Shown here piece after piece: positions 32,374 to 42,890 of a DNA stretch of 64,000 bases. Every line of letters begins with the position of its first letter. The first letter of the stretch is position 1. The notes below the pieces were generated by a model. That model ran no database searches. It was not told where the DNA came from and worked only from the letters and a program-made list of their open reading frames with translations. A program made the position numbers and the translations under genes. The DNA is from Panulirus ornatus. Its lineage: Eukaryota > Arthropoda > Malacostraca > Decapoda > Palinuridae. The DNA is taken from assembly GCF_036320965.1 (NCBI RefSeq), contig NC_092271.1, positions 24,129,036 to 24,193,035 of the forward strand. Direction: 5' to 3'.

Positions 32374-33477
32374 TTCAAACTGTTCGCTGTGTACATGTAG
32401 GAAGAGAGGAAAGTGATTGGTTCTCAGTGAATGTAGGTTTGCGGCAGGGGTGTGTGATGTCTCCATAGTTTAATTTGTTTATGGATGGGGTTGTTAGGGA
32501 GGTGAATGCAAGAGTTTTGGAAAGAGGGGCAAGTATGAAGTCTGTTGGGGATGAGAGAGCTTGGGAAGTGAGTCAGTTGTTGTTCGCTGATGATACAGCG
32601 CTGGTGGCTGATTCATGTGAGAAACTGCAGAAGCTGGTGACTGAGTTTGGTAAAGTGTGTGAAAGAAGAAAGTTAAGAGTAAATGTGAATAAGAGCAAGG
32701 TTATTAGGTAAAGTAGGGTTGAGGGTCAAGTCAATTGGGAGGTAAGTTTGAATGGAGAAAAACTGGAGGAAGTAAAGTGTTTTAGATATCTGGGAGTGGA
32801 TCTGGCAGTGGATGGAACCATGGAAGCGGAAGTGGATCATAGGTTGGGGGAGGGGGTGAAAATTCTGGGAGCCTTGAAGAATGTGTGGAAGTCGAGAACA
32901 TTATCTCGGAAAGCAAATATGGGTATGTTTGAAGGAATAGTGGTTCCAACAATGTTTTATGGTTGCGAGGTGTGGGCTATGGATAGAGTTGTGCGCAGGA
33001 GGATGGATGTGCTGGAAATGAGATGTTTGAGGACAATGTGTGGTGTGAGGTGGTTTGCCCTCCTTTCACCCTCCTGCATGTTCAGGCCCCGATCACACAA
33101 AATCTTTTTCACTCCATCTTTCCACCTCCAATTTGGTCTCCCACTTCTCCTTGTTCCCTCCACCTCCGACACATATATCCTCTTGGTCAATCTTTCCTCA
33201 CTCATTCTCTCCATGTGCCCAAACCATTTCAAAACACCCTCTTCTGCTCTCTCAACCATGCTCTTTTTATTTCCACACATCTCTCTTACCCTTACGTTAC
33301 TTACTCGATCAAACCACCTCACATGTGAAGCGTCTGGGGTAAACCATGGAAAGCTGTGTAGGTATGTATATTTGCGTGTGTGGACATATGTATATACATG
33401 TGTATGGGGGTGGGTTGGGCCATTTCTTTCGTCTGTTTCCTTGCGCTACCTCGCAAACGCGGGAGACAGCGGCAAAA

Positions 33478-33486
<9 letters not shown>
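32371..33486 (+). pseudogene. RTE-like LINE copy with SINE-derived start and internal inversion
   Basis: The first 17 bases, TCTTTCAAACTGTTCGC, equal the antisense end of SINE X. From about 32388 LINE RT codons follow (GTAGGAAGAGAGGAAAGTG). The frame has a small deletion near 32463 and a TAA at 32709, then reads NGEKLEEVKCFRYLGVDLAV to CGVRWF at 33056. The segment 33057-33324 is inverted: it is the antisense of the element's own C-terminus. The normal 3' UTR resumes at about 33325 in + orientation and ends in poly(A) at 33475-33486. Confidence 0.92.
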
Positions 33487-33520
<34 letters not shown>

Positions 33521-33541
33521 TATATATATATATATATTATT
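33487..33541. repeat. (TA)n microsatellite
   Basis: An interrupted TA/TTATA run follows the poly(A) of one LINE copy and precedes the next copy. Confidence 0.95.
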
Positions 33542-34376
33542 AGGTTATTAGGTACAGTAGGGTTGAGGGTCAAGTCAATTGGGAGGTGAGTTTGAATGGA
33601 GAAAAACTGGAGGAAGTGAAGTGTTTTAGATATCTGGGAGTGGATCTGGCAGCGGATGGAACCATGGAAGCGGAAGTGGATCATAGGGTGGGGGAGGGGG
33701 CGAAAATTCTGGGAGCCTTGAAGAATGTGTGGAAGTCGAGAACATTATCTCGGAAAGCAAAAATGGGTATGTTTGAAGGAATAGTGGTTCCAACAATGTT
33801 GTATGGTTGCGAGGCGTGGGCTATGGATAGAGTTGTGCGCAGGAGGATGGATGTGCTGGAAATGAGATGTTTGAGGACAATGTGTGGTGTGAGGTGGTTT
33901 GATCGAGTAAGTAACGTAAGGGTAAGAGAGATGTGTGGAAATAAAAAGAGCGTGGTTGAGAGTGCAGAAGAGGGTGTTTTGAAATGATTTGGGCACATGG
34001 AGAGAATGAGTGAGGAAAGATTGACCAAGAGGATATATGTGTCGGAGGTGGAGGGAACGAGGAGAAGAGGGAGACCAAATTGGAGGTGGAAAGATGGAGT
34101 GAAGAAGATTTTGTGTGATCGGGGCCTGAACATGCATTAGGGTGAAAGGAGGGCAAGGAATAGAGTGAATTGGAGCGATGTGGTATACCGGGGTTGACGT
34201 GCTGTCGGTGGATTGAAGCAGGGCATGTGAAGCATCTGGGGTAAACCATGGAAAGCTGTGTAGGTATGTATATTTGCGTGTGTGGACGTATGTATATACA
34301 TGTGTATGGGGGTGGGTTGGGCCATTTCTTTCGTCTGTCTCCTTGCGCTACCTCGCAAACGCGGGAGACAGCAAAA

Positions 34377-34394
<18 letters not shown>
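33542..34394 (+). pseudogene. RTE-like LINE copy, 5'-truncated, nonsense mutation
   Basis: The copy starts at AGGTTATTAGGTACAGTAGG (VIRYS). The frame from 33586 runs NGEKLEEVKCFRYLG to AEEGVLK and then TGA at 33985-33987, where others have TGG. The rest of the C-terminus, a TAG in place of GAG near 34137, and the short 3' UTR follow. Poly(A) is at 34372-34394. Confidence 0.92.
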
Positions 34395-34451
<57 letters not shown>

Positions 34452-34475
34452 GTGTGTGTGTGTGTGTGTGTATGT
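34395..34475. repeat. (TA)n and (TG)n microsatellite
   Basis: A TA run directly after the LINE poly(A), passing into TGTATATA and then a (TG)n run up to about 34470. Confidence 0.95.
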
Positions 34476-34859
34476 ATTTATGTTTTGACATATGTTATAC
34501 TTAACCTTTTTTATATGTGATGCATCTTAGAATGAGTCTGAAAATCACTTACACTGTGATAGATAATGATAACAGTAATTAGATCCATATTCAGCATTGC
34601 ATTTAAGTTAGAAGCCATAGATAGGTAACTCTTTCATTGCAGGGGAGTCTAAATCATCTTTGTTAGAATTTTTCTGATTTTCGTTGATGTATTTTTTAGG
34701 GTTTCTCCCTTGTTGATGTATATGTATGAGAATCTGAGTAATTAATTCATGAAAGGTGAAAAGAGAAGAAAGATTACCCCAAATATGGTTGGTAATCATT
34801 AGGATTTACCCTCTGCAGCAATTATAAAACAATAGATTGATAGATGCCTGTTTGGTTTA

Positions 34860-36130
34860 TTCATTGACCACACAGCAACCTGCCAGGGCTTGTGATTTCA
34901 CAGCTCGAAAGTGAGGTGGTGCCAAGCCATTACCTTTCCTCATTTATTTCCACTTGCTTGCTGTTTGTACCCAGTTAACATTGCCCGAGAAAAACTTGTG
35001 GTGTCTTCACTTTCGCCTCTGGCCTATAGAGATGTCAGATAAGTATTGCTTTCATTTATCTATGGGTTTTCCATAAACAAATCATTAGTGCAGTGGATCC
35101 CATCCTTTATCATCCCAGTGCCTATTTCAAGAAACAGTGATTCCTGATGCTGGCTGTCTCAGAAATCTAGATTAATTTTACTTCAAGAATGCCTGGTGTT
35201 GGAAAGCATTATGTAATTCTCGTAAGATGAACAATTGACTTTAACCCACCCCCTAATTATTTCTGCCATCACCACACAAAAATTGGGGAAACAGAATCAA
35301 ATAATTTTACTTAAACAGAAAAGGTTGTGTGTCAGTGTTATGTACATAGTTTTATATGGTTCTGCAAAATTTCTGTAACACATGGAAATTCATAATGATT
35401 GTATTTTAACAAAAACTCGTTGACAACATTGTTATTGTTAGGGTTATGCAACATTTACAAAAACACATGGAAAATCCAAATAGTTTTTTATGAAAGGAAA
35501 AGATTGTGCATCAGTTACAGAAACTCTTATGATGACAGAGCTGGAAGCCTGATATTGCATTGGGGACAGTGAATGGAAAGTTGCTGCATATGTATTCTGG
35601 AAACAAATAAATGCTCCTTTACTGTTTTTATATCTATAAATCAAGCATGCCAAGATTTTCTGAGTGGCTCCCTGATATCCCCTTCAATTTAAAGAATGCC
35701 CACTGATAGGCTGCATTGCCAAAGTTGGGAACTACTGTATTAGTACTTTGTTTATTTTGAGAACTAGTGCAACTGGAAACAATACTGATAGCTACTGCAG
35801 TATCACAGCAGCCTTAATCTTTATTTTGATGATAAAAGTAACCAGTAGTTTTTATTTCTAATATTTTACCCCCTTTTTTGTTTTAGAATGTTTCAAGTTT
35901 TTTTTTTTTTAGAAAAAGAAAAGGAACTGTAACAGTGAAAGTTCAGGATGACCAAATTGTATGTGTCCTCCACTTTCATCTAAGAGATGTAAGTCTGGAT
36001 TTGAAAGTTGATTACCAGGATATGACCATTTCTCCCAAAATGGAGAAGCTCTTGGCTTTACAATTGATGCCTTTTTTTGCCAAGCATAGCACCACAAGTA
36101 TTGTTATTGTACCACCATCTGTACATATAG
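34860..36130 (+). repeat. Diverged repeat block B, copy 1
   Basis: Parts are alignable with 58930-59480 in the same orientation: ACAGCAACCTGCC near 34873; ATAGAGATGTCAGATAAGTA near 35026; GTAAGTCTGGATTTGAAAG near 35990; and GCCAAGCATAGCACCACAAG near 36079. The partner has ACAGCAACCTGCC, ATAGATGTCAATATGCATC, GTAAATCTGGATCTGAAAG and GCTAAGCATAGCATGGCAT in the same order. The middle of this copy is longer by about 0.7 kb. No coding or terminal repeats are recognised. Confidence 0.5.
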
Positions 36131-36939
36131 GTGAAATTTTTCCATACCCTATTATCACACAGTTAGCAAATCCTCAGAATATTTCACTGTTTTCTTCCAT
36201 TTGCATGGTTTTGAATGCACTCTCATGTTTATTTTTTCCCTCAGATTCATAGATGCAGTTCTCAGAGATTGAGGAATAGCCTTTTGAAACTTGTACAAAA
36301 GATATCTTGTTGTTTAAACATACAACCCCATGATTTTTGTTATCTCTCACTTTTTCTTTATGGCATGATGTTATTCTTTCACATTCATTTGTTTTATCCC
36401 AGATGTTAAGGAAAGACACACGTCTTGAAATGCCACAACCACACTTAATGCATGCATAGAACGTAACTATGAAGAATTCTTAGGGTGGTCTGATAGCTCC
36501 ACTTAAAAACAGTACTATGATGATTGACAAAGACATAACTACCTTTTGCACTTGTGCAACCAGCTGTGATATCATGCTGGCCAGCCTCCTCTCTCCTAAA
36601 TCAACATAGCTCAGTCTTGCAGAAGTTGTCAGAAGGTAAGGTGTGAGCTTGCATTGGTTAAGGTTACATTTATGCATGAATGAATTTTTCAGTTCCATAA
36701 GTTGGTTTATACATTTTTGATGCTAAGGAGAGACAGTTTTATGCTTTGAATTCTTCTTGTGTTAATTGTGTACTTTATGATGTTTTGATTGTATTTTCTC
36801 TAGTTGATTATGGTGTAAGTAGTAGCATGTCTCGTGTCTTTTTAATTCATTAGTGTGTAGCAAATGGAGCTTTGCCAGATGAAGATATTCTGTCAGGTTC
36901 ACCACAATGAAATGAATAAAAGTATAGTCAGATGCTTTG
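36131..36939. other. Intron 6 spacer, nothing recognised
   Basis: AT-rich sequence with only short random-looking frames. Neither gene nor repeat is supported. Confidence 0.45.
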
Positions 36940-37960
36940 CACACAACACAGGAGTCAGTAAAAAGATAGGATCAGACAGCAAAAAGAGCATGAAAAGACC
37001 CCTAGATATGATTTTTGAGTGGGCAAAGAGAACCTAGGATCAGAAGATAAAATGAGCATACAAAGACATCTAGATGTGATTTATGGGAAGAAGTGAACAT
37101 ATTAGAGGTTGATGAAAATGAAATTGAATGATTAAGCTGTGGAATGATTAGAAATATTACGATGATGCCCTACAAAGGATCAACAGGTAAAGAGAGCAAA
37201 AATCAAATGTCAGAGACCCAGGAGTCTACATAACTGAAAAACTCAAATTCAGAGAACTCACTGATTATGTGATGAATGTGATGAAGTTGTGGGTTTTGTT
37301 GTAAGTGTTGAAGATGAATCTTGTATAACAAAATCTTCAAAAGGATATTTCATAATTACTGCAAAACTACGTGGTATTCTGGATGCCTTTAGATTAACTG
37401 AGTGGTCCTCCCGAAAAAAGAAATCTACTCCATTTCCCCCAAACACTCCAAGCTGTATCACTTGTATGCTGTAGTGCAACCTGCATTTCATGATATCCAA
37501 GATTGGATTGTAAGAATCCACTTGTAGCATCAGAAAGTAGAATTCTGCTGGTGTCTAGTACATGTTGGTATGACTGGTGATGAAATAGTGGTGATTGAGG
37601 TCTAAAGTAGTTATATTTTAGCTATCTATATGCAAGAGCTATGCCTCACAATGATTATATGGACAGAACAGATATTTATATTAGATGTGATTGGTAGACT
37701 AGATGAGACCTCTAAATGCAAAAGAATTGGAAACTATTGAGGATGAAGGAAGGCGTTGAATTACTATTTGAAAACAATATTCTGTTGACTGAAGATTGTT
37801 CTTACTGTGTTGACCCATGATAACTCTATGGAGAAGAGGCCAGCAATGTGTGACACTTGCAGTTTTAAAATAACTGAGGAACTATTAATGTACTTTAATG
37901 CCAAAAATATAGGAGTCTTAGAATCAGATATCAAACGATAATTGTGGAAGAAATAAATGT
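36940..37960 (+). pseudogene. CR1/Jockey-type LINE relic (RT C-terminal half)
   Basis: Broken + frames read like the second half of a CR1/Jockey RT: ATGATTTTTGAGTGGGCAAA (MIFEWAK), GTCAGAGACCCAGGAGTCTA with CATAACTGAAAA (VRDPGVYITE), GATTATGTGATGAATGTGAT (DYVMNV), GTGGGTTTTGTTGTAAGTG (VGFVVSV) and GAACTATTGAGGATG later. It carries many stops and indels. Limits are approximate. Confidence 0.65.
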
Positions 37961-38129
37961 CCAGTATTGAGAGATTTTTGACAAAGCTGGTATGACAGGT
38001 TGATGAATTTCTTAAAAGAAGCTATGATACATAATTCTTTATAAATAGTTTGCAGTTTTTAGATATCTAATAAATGAAGCCAAAATTTTTAAACTTTTTT
38101 GTCATTTTTTGCATTAGTAAGTTAGAACC

Positions 38130-39440
38130 AGGGACAGGTGAAGAAATGGTCTCATTTATTTCTATCCATTCTCTAGCTGTCATGTGTAATTTACTGAAAC
38201 CACAGCCTCCAAACCACAACCATGCCCCAAAGACCTTTGTGTGGTTTCCCCTGACTGCTTCATGTGCCCATGTTCTGTCTATTGACAGCACATTACCCAC
38301 TGGATACCTCATTGATCCAGCTCATTTTATCCAGTGCATGCCTTACACCCTTTTGCATGTTCAGGTTCCAAGCACTCAAAACTGATGTCATTTCAATCTT
38401 CCATCTCCAATTTGGTCTCCTCCTCCTTGACCCCTCCACTTCTGATACATGTATTCTCTTTGTCAACTTATCCTCACTCATTGCACTCACATGTTCAAAC
38501 CATTTCAGCACACCCTCTTCAGCTTTCTCAACTATGCTCATCTAATTACCATGCCTCTCCCATTCTGTATCATTTCTTACTCAGTCATTCCTTCTCACAC
38601 CAGGTATTGTTCTCAAACATTTCATTTCCAACACATTCACGCTCTGATGTACATTCTTATATGTAGTCCATGCCTCCATTCATATGACACTGTCAAGACT
38701 ACTATATTTTCAAACATGACCATCTTCACCCTCCCAGTGTAACCTCTCTTTCCACACATTATTCTGCAATGGTCTCTAGACCTTCACCCCATCACCTACC
38801 ATATGGGTCACTTCATCTCCCATGAATCCATTTGAATCTGTGTTCACTCAAATATGTAAAACACTCCTCATCCTCCAAGTTTTCTCCATTCAAACTCACA
38901 CCCAAACTGACCTGTCTCTTCAACTAAACCAAGTATCCTTGCTTTTGATTCACTTTTACATTAAATTTTCTCCTTTCATACAATCTCCCAAACTCTGAAA
39001 TCAGTGTATGAAGTTTCTCACAAGAGTCTGTATCCAGAGCTGTGTCATCAGTAAACAATAACTAAACCAAGTACCTACACCCTTGACAAACAACAGATCT
39101 ATCCCAATCCTCAAAACCCACACATTCCCCTCCCTCACCACCCCTTTCATAAACAGACTGAACATACATGGACACATCACACTCCCCTGAAGCAGACACA
39201 GCTTCATTTAAAACTGTTTACCCTCCTCTCTGCTTACTTGTACACATGCCTCACTCTTTTGATGAAAACTCCTTGCTACATGCAATAGCTTTCCTCCTTC
39301 ACCAAATATGAGGAACACCTTCCACAAAGCACCTCATCATGATCCATACATATGTTGAAAATCATAACAAACCAATCAGCATCACAGTCACCAACTTTCT
39401 GAAAAAATTTAGTAGCAGTAACATCCACTCCAACATTTTC
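38130..39440 (-). pseudogene. Older RTE-like LINE relic (minus strand)
   Basis: Most of the element is recognisable on the minus strand. The 3' UTR has CTAGCTGTCATGTGTAATTT, TGACAGCACATTACCCACTG and GCATGTTCAGGTTCCAAGCA. The RT tail reads VEKAEEGVLKWFEHVSAMSE, DKLTKRIHVSEVEGSRR. Upstream lie antisense matches to NVKVNQKQGYL (KLRVNVNKSKV) and to MKLCLLQGSVMCPCMFSLFM (LRQGCVMSPWLFNLFM), and finally CACCTTCCACAAAGCA (LWKV). Stops and frameshifts abound, so it is a clearly older subfamily. Confidence 0.85.
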
Positions 39441-39765
39441 TTTTGTGGAATTCTTTCAAAACCTCTTCTCTTTTAGCAAAACTCTTCAGAATCTTTTTCA
39501 TGTTAAATATATTCCGTAACAATTTGGGTTTAGTGCTTTAAAAATTCCACAAAATCAATCAATCTCTGAATGTCAGTAATAATGATCAATGGGGAATTAT
39601 AGTCTATCAAGCATTTTATTCCTGTATTGATATAGTTATAAGCATCTTTACGGTCACAGTGAATACTGATAATGAATGGTCTCTGGGAGTCGTGGATTAT
39701 TTGATATTCATTTAAGTTTTTGGAGTGGATATGATGTATTTTTTCTATATTTATTTTTATTTATT

Positions 39766-40191
39766 TTGCTTTGTCGCTGTCTCCCGCGTTTGCGAGGTAC
39801 CGCATGGAAACAGACAAAAGAATGGCCCAACCCACCCACATACACATGCATATACATACACGTCCACACACGCAAATATACATACCTATACATCTCAATG
39901 TATACATATATATACACACACAGACATATACATATATACACATGTACATAATTCATACTGTCTGCCTTTATTTATTCCCATCGCCACCTTGCCACACATG
40001 GAATAACAACCTCCTCCCCCCTCATGTGTGCGAGGTAGCGCTAGGAAAAGACAACAAAGGCCCCATTCGTTCACATTCAATCTCTAGCTGTCATGTAATA
40101 ATGCACCGAAACCACAGCTCTCTTTCCACATCCAGGCCCCACAGAACTTTCCATGGTTTACCCCAGATGCTTCACATGCCCTGGTTCAATC

Positions 40192-40194
<3 letters not shown>
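39766..40194 (-). mobile_element. RTE-like LINE 3' UTR, long-tail type B, truncated at (TA)n
   Basis: Minus-strand tail ends AGACAGCGACAAAGCAAAAT at 39766, with the long-type middle (GAGGTGGCGATGGGAA-like) and CATGTGAAGCATCTGGGG near 40170. It stops where a (TA)n begins, before any RT codon. Confidence 0.88.

Positions 40195-40267
<73 letters not shown>
40195..40267. repeat. (TA)n microsatellite
   Basis: A pure TA run of about 73 bases between two minus-strand LINE pieces. Confidence 0.97.
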
Positions 40268-40285
<18 letters not shown>

Positions 40286-41474
40286 TATACTTTGTCGCTG
40301 TCTCCCGCGTTTGCGAGGTAGCGCAAGGAAACAGACGAAAGAAATGGCCCAACCCCTCCCCCATACACATGTACATACACACGTCCACACACGCAAATAT
40401 ACATACCTACACACCTTTCCATGGTTTACCCCAGACGCTTCACATGCCCTGATTCACTCCACTGACAGCACGTCAACCCCTGTATACCACATCGCTCCAA
40501 TTCACTCTATTCCTTGCCCTCCTTACACCCTCCTGCATGTTCAGGCCCCGATCACACAAAATCTTTTTCACTCCATCTTTCCACCTCCAATTTGGTCTCC
40601 CTCTTCTCCTCGTTCCCTCCACCTCCGACACATATATCCTCTTGGTCAATCTTTCCTCACTCATTCTCTCCATGTGACCAAACCATTTCAAAACACCCTC
40701 TTCTGCTCTCTCAACCACGCTCTTTTTATTTCCACACATCTCTCTTACCCTTACGTTACTCACTCGATCAAACCACCTCACACCACACATTGTCCTCAAA
40801 CATCTCATTTCCAGCACATCCATCCTCCTGCGCACAACTCTATCCATAGCCCATGCCTCGCAACCATACAACATTGTTGGAACCACTATTCCTTCAAACA
40901 TACCCATTTTTGCTTTCCGAGATAATGTTCTCGACTTCCACACATTCTTCAAGGCCCCCAGAATTTTCGCCCCCTCCCCCACCCTATGATCCACTTCCGC
41001 TTCCATGGTTCCATCCGCTGCCAGATCCACTCCCAGATATCTAAAACACTTCACTTCCTCCAGTTTTTCTCCATTCAAACTCACCTCCCAATTGACTTGA
41101 CCCTCAACCCTACTGTACCTAATAACCTTGCTCTTATTCACATTTACTCTTAACTTTCTTCTTTCACACACTTTACCAAACTCAGTCACCAGCTTCTGCA
41201 GTTTCTCACATGAATCAGCCACCAGCGCTGTATCATCAGCGAACAACAACTGACTCACTTCCCAAGCTCTCTCATCCCCAACAGACTTCATACTTGCCCC
41301 TCTTTCCAAAACTCTTGCATTTACCTCCCTAACAACCCCATCCATAAACAAATTAAACAACCATGGAGACATCACACACCCCTGCCGCAAACCTACATTC
41401 ACTGAGAACCAATCACTTTCCTCTCTTCCTACACGTACACATGCCTTACATCCTCGATAAAAACTTTTCACTGC
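40268..41474 (-). pseudogene. RTE-like LINE copy with best-preserved C-terminal RT frame (minus strand)
   Basis: The uninterrupted minus frame from about 41471 to 40473 begins AVKSFYRGCKACVRVGREES and contains LRQGCVMSPWLFNLFMDG, the catalytic LLFADDTALVADS, NKSKVIRYS, RYLGVDLAADGTMEAEVDH, VVPTMLYGCEAWAMDRV and the closing NWSDVVYRG. About 333 residues are without stop or frameshift. The open frame extends upstream to 41630 only by chance, through a (TA)n tract and unrelated sequence. The RT N-terminus and endonuclease are missing, so it cannot be autonomous. The short 3' UTR and poly(T) at 40268-40286 are intact, which makes it a recent insertion. Confidence 0.93.
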
Positions 41475-41504
41475 TATATATATATATATATATATATGTA
41501 TATA
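41475..41504. repeat. (TA)n tract at LINE 5' truncation point
   Basis: A short TA run, then TGTATATAG, at the exact 5' break of the LINE copy. Confidence 0.92.
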
Positions 41505-41929
41505 GAAAGGAAGGCCTAGTGTGATTTCCAGTATCACCGGATGGTGGTCTTTACTCTCATTTGTGAAAGGTTTGCCATGCATAACTTCCAGCGGCTTTTT
41601 ACATAATGTAAGACTAATGCTAATTTCCATGTATAATATTTATAGAATGCTTGTGTATTAATTGGACTTAAGACAGACAATATTATTTCACGTGTAACAT
41701 TCAGCAGTGAGTTGTTACTAACATGTGAAGCTAATGCTACTAACCATAACCAGACGTTACCTTTATTGCATATAGCTTCCATAAGTGGCTTGCTATGTAA
41801 TGTAAGCATTGTGCTATTTACCATACACATTGTAAAATGTTTGTGAAGGATGAGCATTTTTTTCATATTTGTTGCCTTTGCTGCCACAGTGAGATGGCTT
41901 CAGGAGCAGATGAACAATGGCTGTACTTG

Positions 41930-42170
41930 CTCATATCCACTGTCTAGCTGTCATATATGATGTGTCCACAGTCAAGCCCCACAGGCCAATTGTGGTTCCC
42001 CCTAACGGATTTGTATATCATGGTTCAGATCATTGACAGCATGTTGCCCCCTTTTCAGTATATTTCAGTGCTTCAGTACATTCCGTCTCATTCACTGTTT
42101 TCACCCTCCTGAATGTTCAGGCCTCAATACTCAGTCTTTTATTCCATACTCCTTAATCCTTCTCCAGTTC
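41930..42170 (-). pseudogene. Decayed LINE 3' end (minus strand)
   Basis: Antisense matches to the long-type LINE tail: CACTGTCTAGCTGTCATATA, CAGTCAAGCCCCACAGGCC, ATTGACAGCATGTTGCC and TTTTCACCCTCCTGAATGTT with CAGGCCTCAATACTCA. No intact frame remains. Confidence 0.7.
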
Positions 42171-42184
42171 CCCCTTTTACTTTG

Positions 42185-42890
42185 GTGTACAAATGAGCAG
42201 AGGAGGACCTAATGGAATTTGATGAGAAATTTGAACAATTAAGTTATGGAATAATCAGTTGTTTATCAGCACCTTCCCACAGAAGCCCAACAGAAAGAAA
42301 TTGTTTATGTCAAAGCCTTGTTAGTTACTAAAAATATAGAATTTGAATTTTAGGAGCTTATTAAGATGGTGCTTTCAAGCCATATAATGTTTAGTATGAT
42401 AATAAGATCTTTCACAACCAGTAACAGAAAGCTGATATGAAGTTGTAGAATGGAATATTGCCATATCGTGCAGTAATCAGTTAAACAGTTGGAAGTACAA
42501 GTGTTAGAAGAATACAAAAAAATTTACAAGAGGTATTGGTATACTTAAGCACATAAACTATCACCAGAAGCTGTGTCTGGAAAGGACTGAGTATTACATG
42601 ATAATGTATGCTTGGCAGCAAATAGAAGGCATAGAAAATGTTATCTTGATCATGAAAGCCTCTCAACAAGGAAAATACAGAAATATCAAATTAGAAACTA
42701 TTCCTAAGAAGATAACAAAAAGGCATCAGATGAAAATTTACAGTGGTATAGTAAAGAAACTTGAAAGCTTATTCAATGCAATTCCAGTAGAATTGAGAGA
42801 TGGAGTGATTACAGGAACGCTTAAAAGAAGACTAAACTCATTGTTAAAGCTAGCCCTGGATAAACGTAGAATTTATAGTTATACCTAAGA
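42185..42890 (+). pseudogene. CR1/Jockey-type LINE relic, RT C-terminal end
   Basis: The + strand shows GAGGACCTAATGGAATTTGA (EDLMEFDEKFEQL) and then a 96-codon open stretch at 42598-42888: AWQQIEGIENVILIMKASQQ, GKYRNIKLETIPK, then FNAIPVELRDGVITGTLKRR. The F-N-x-I-P-x-E-L-R..(T)G-T-L-K-R pattern is typical of the RT C-terminal tail of CR1/L2-like or Jockey elements. The open stretch is short and isolated, so it is a relic, not a host gene. Confidence 0.7.

Noticed and set aside
35935..36252. 105-codon + frame in intron 6
   Set aside because: It overlaps diverged repeat block B, whose partner at 59.3 kb is not open over the same stretch; no known motif.
39771..40925. 384-codon + frame rich in His, Tyr and Ile (MAQPTHIHMHIHT-like start)
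   Set aside because: Composed of antisense LINE 3' UTR, (TA)n and antisense RT. The same peptide-like phrases recur at every LINE tail.
42598..42888. 96-codon open frame that looks protein-like
   Set aside because: The F-N-x-I-P-x-E-L-R pattern marks it as a LINE RT C-terminus; no intact domain, promoter or splice context.
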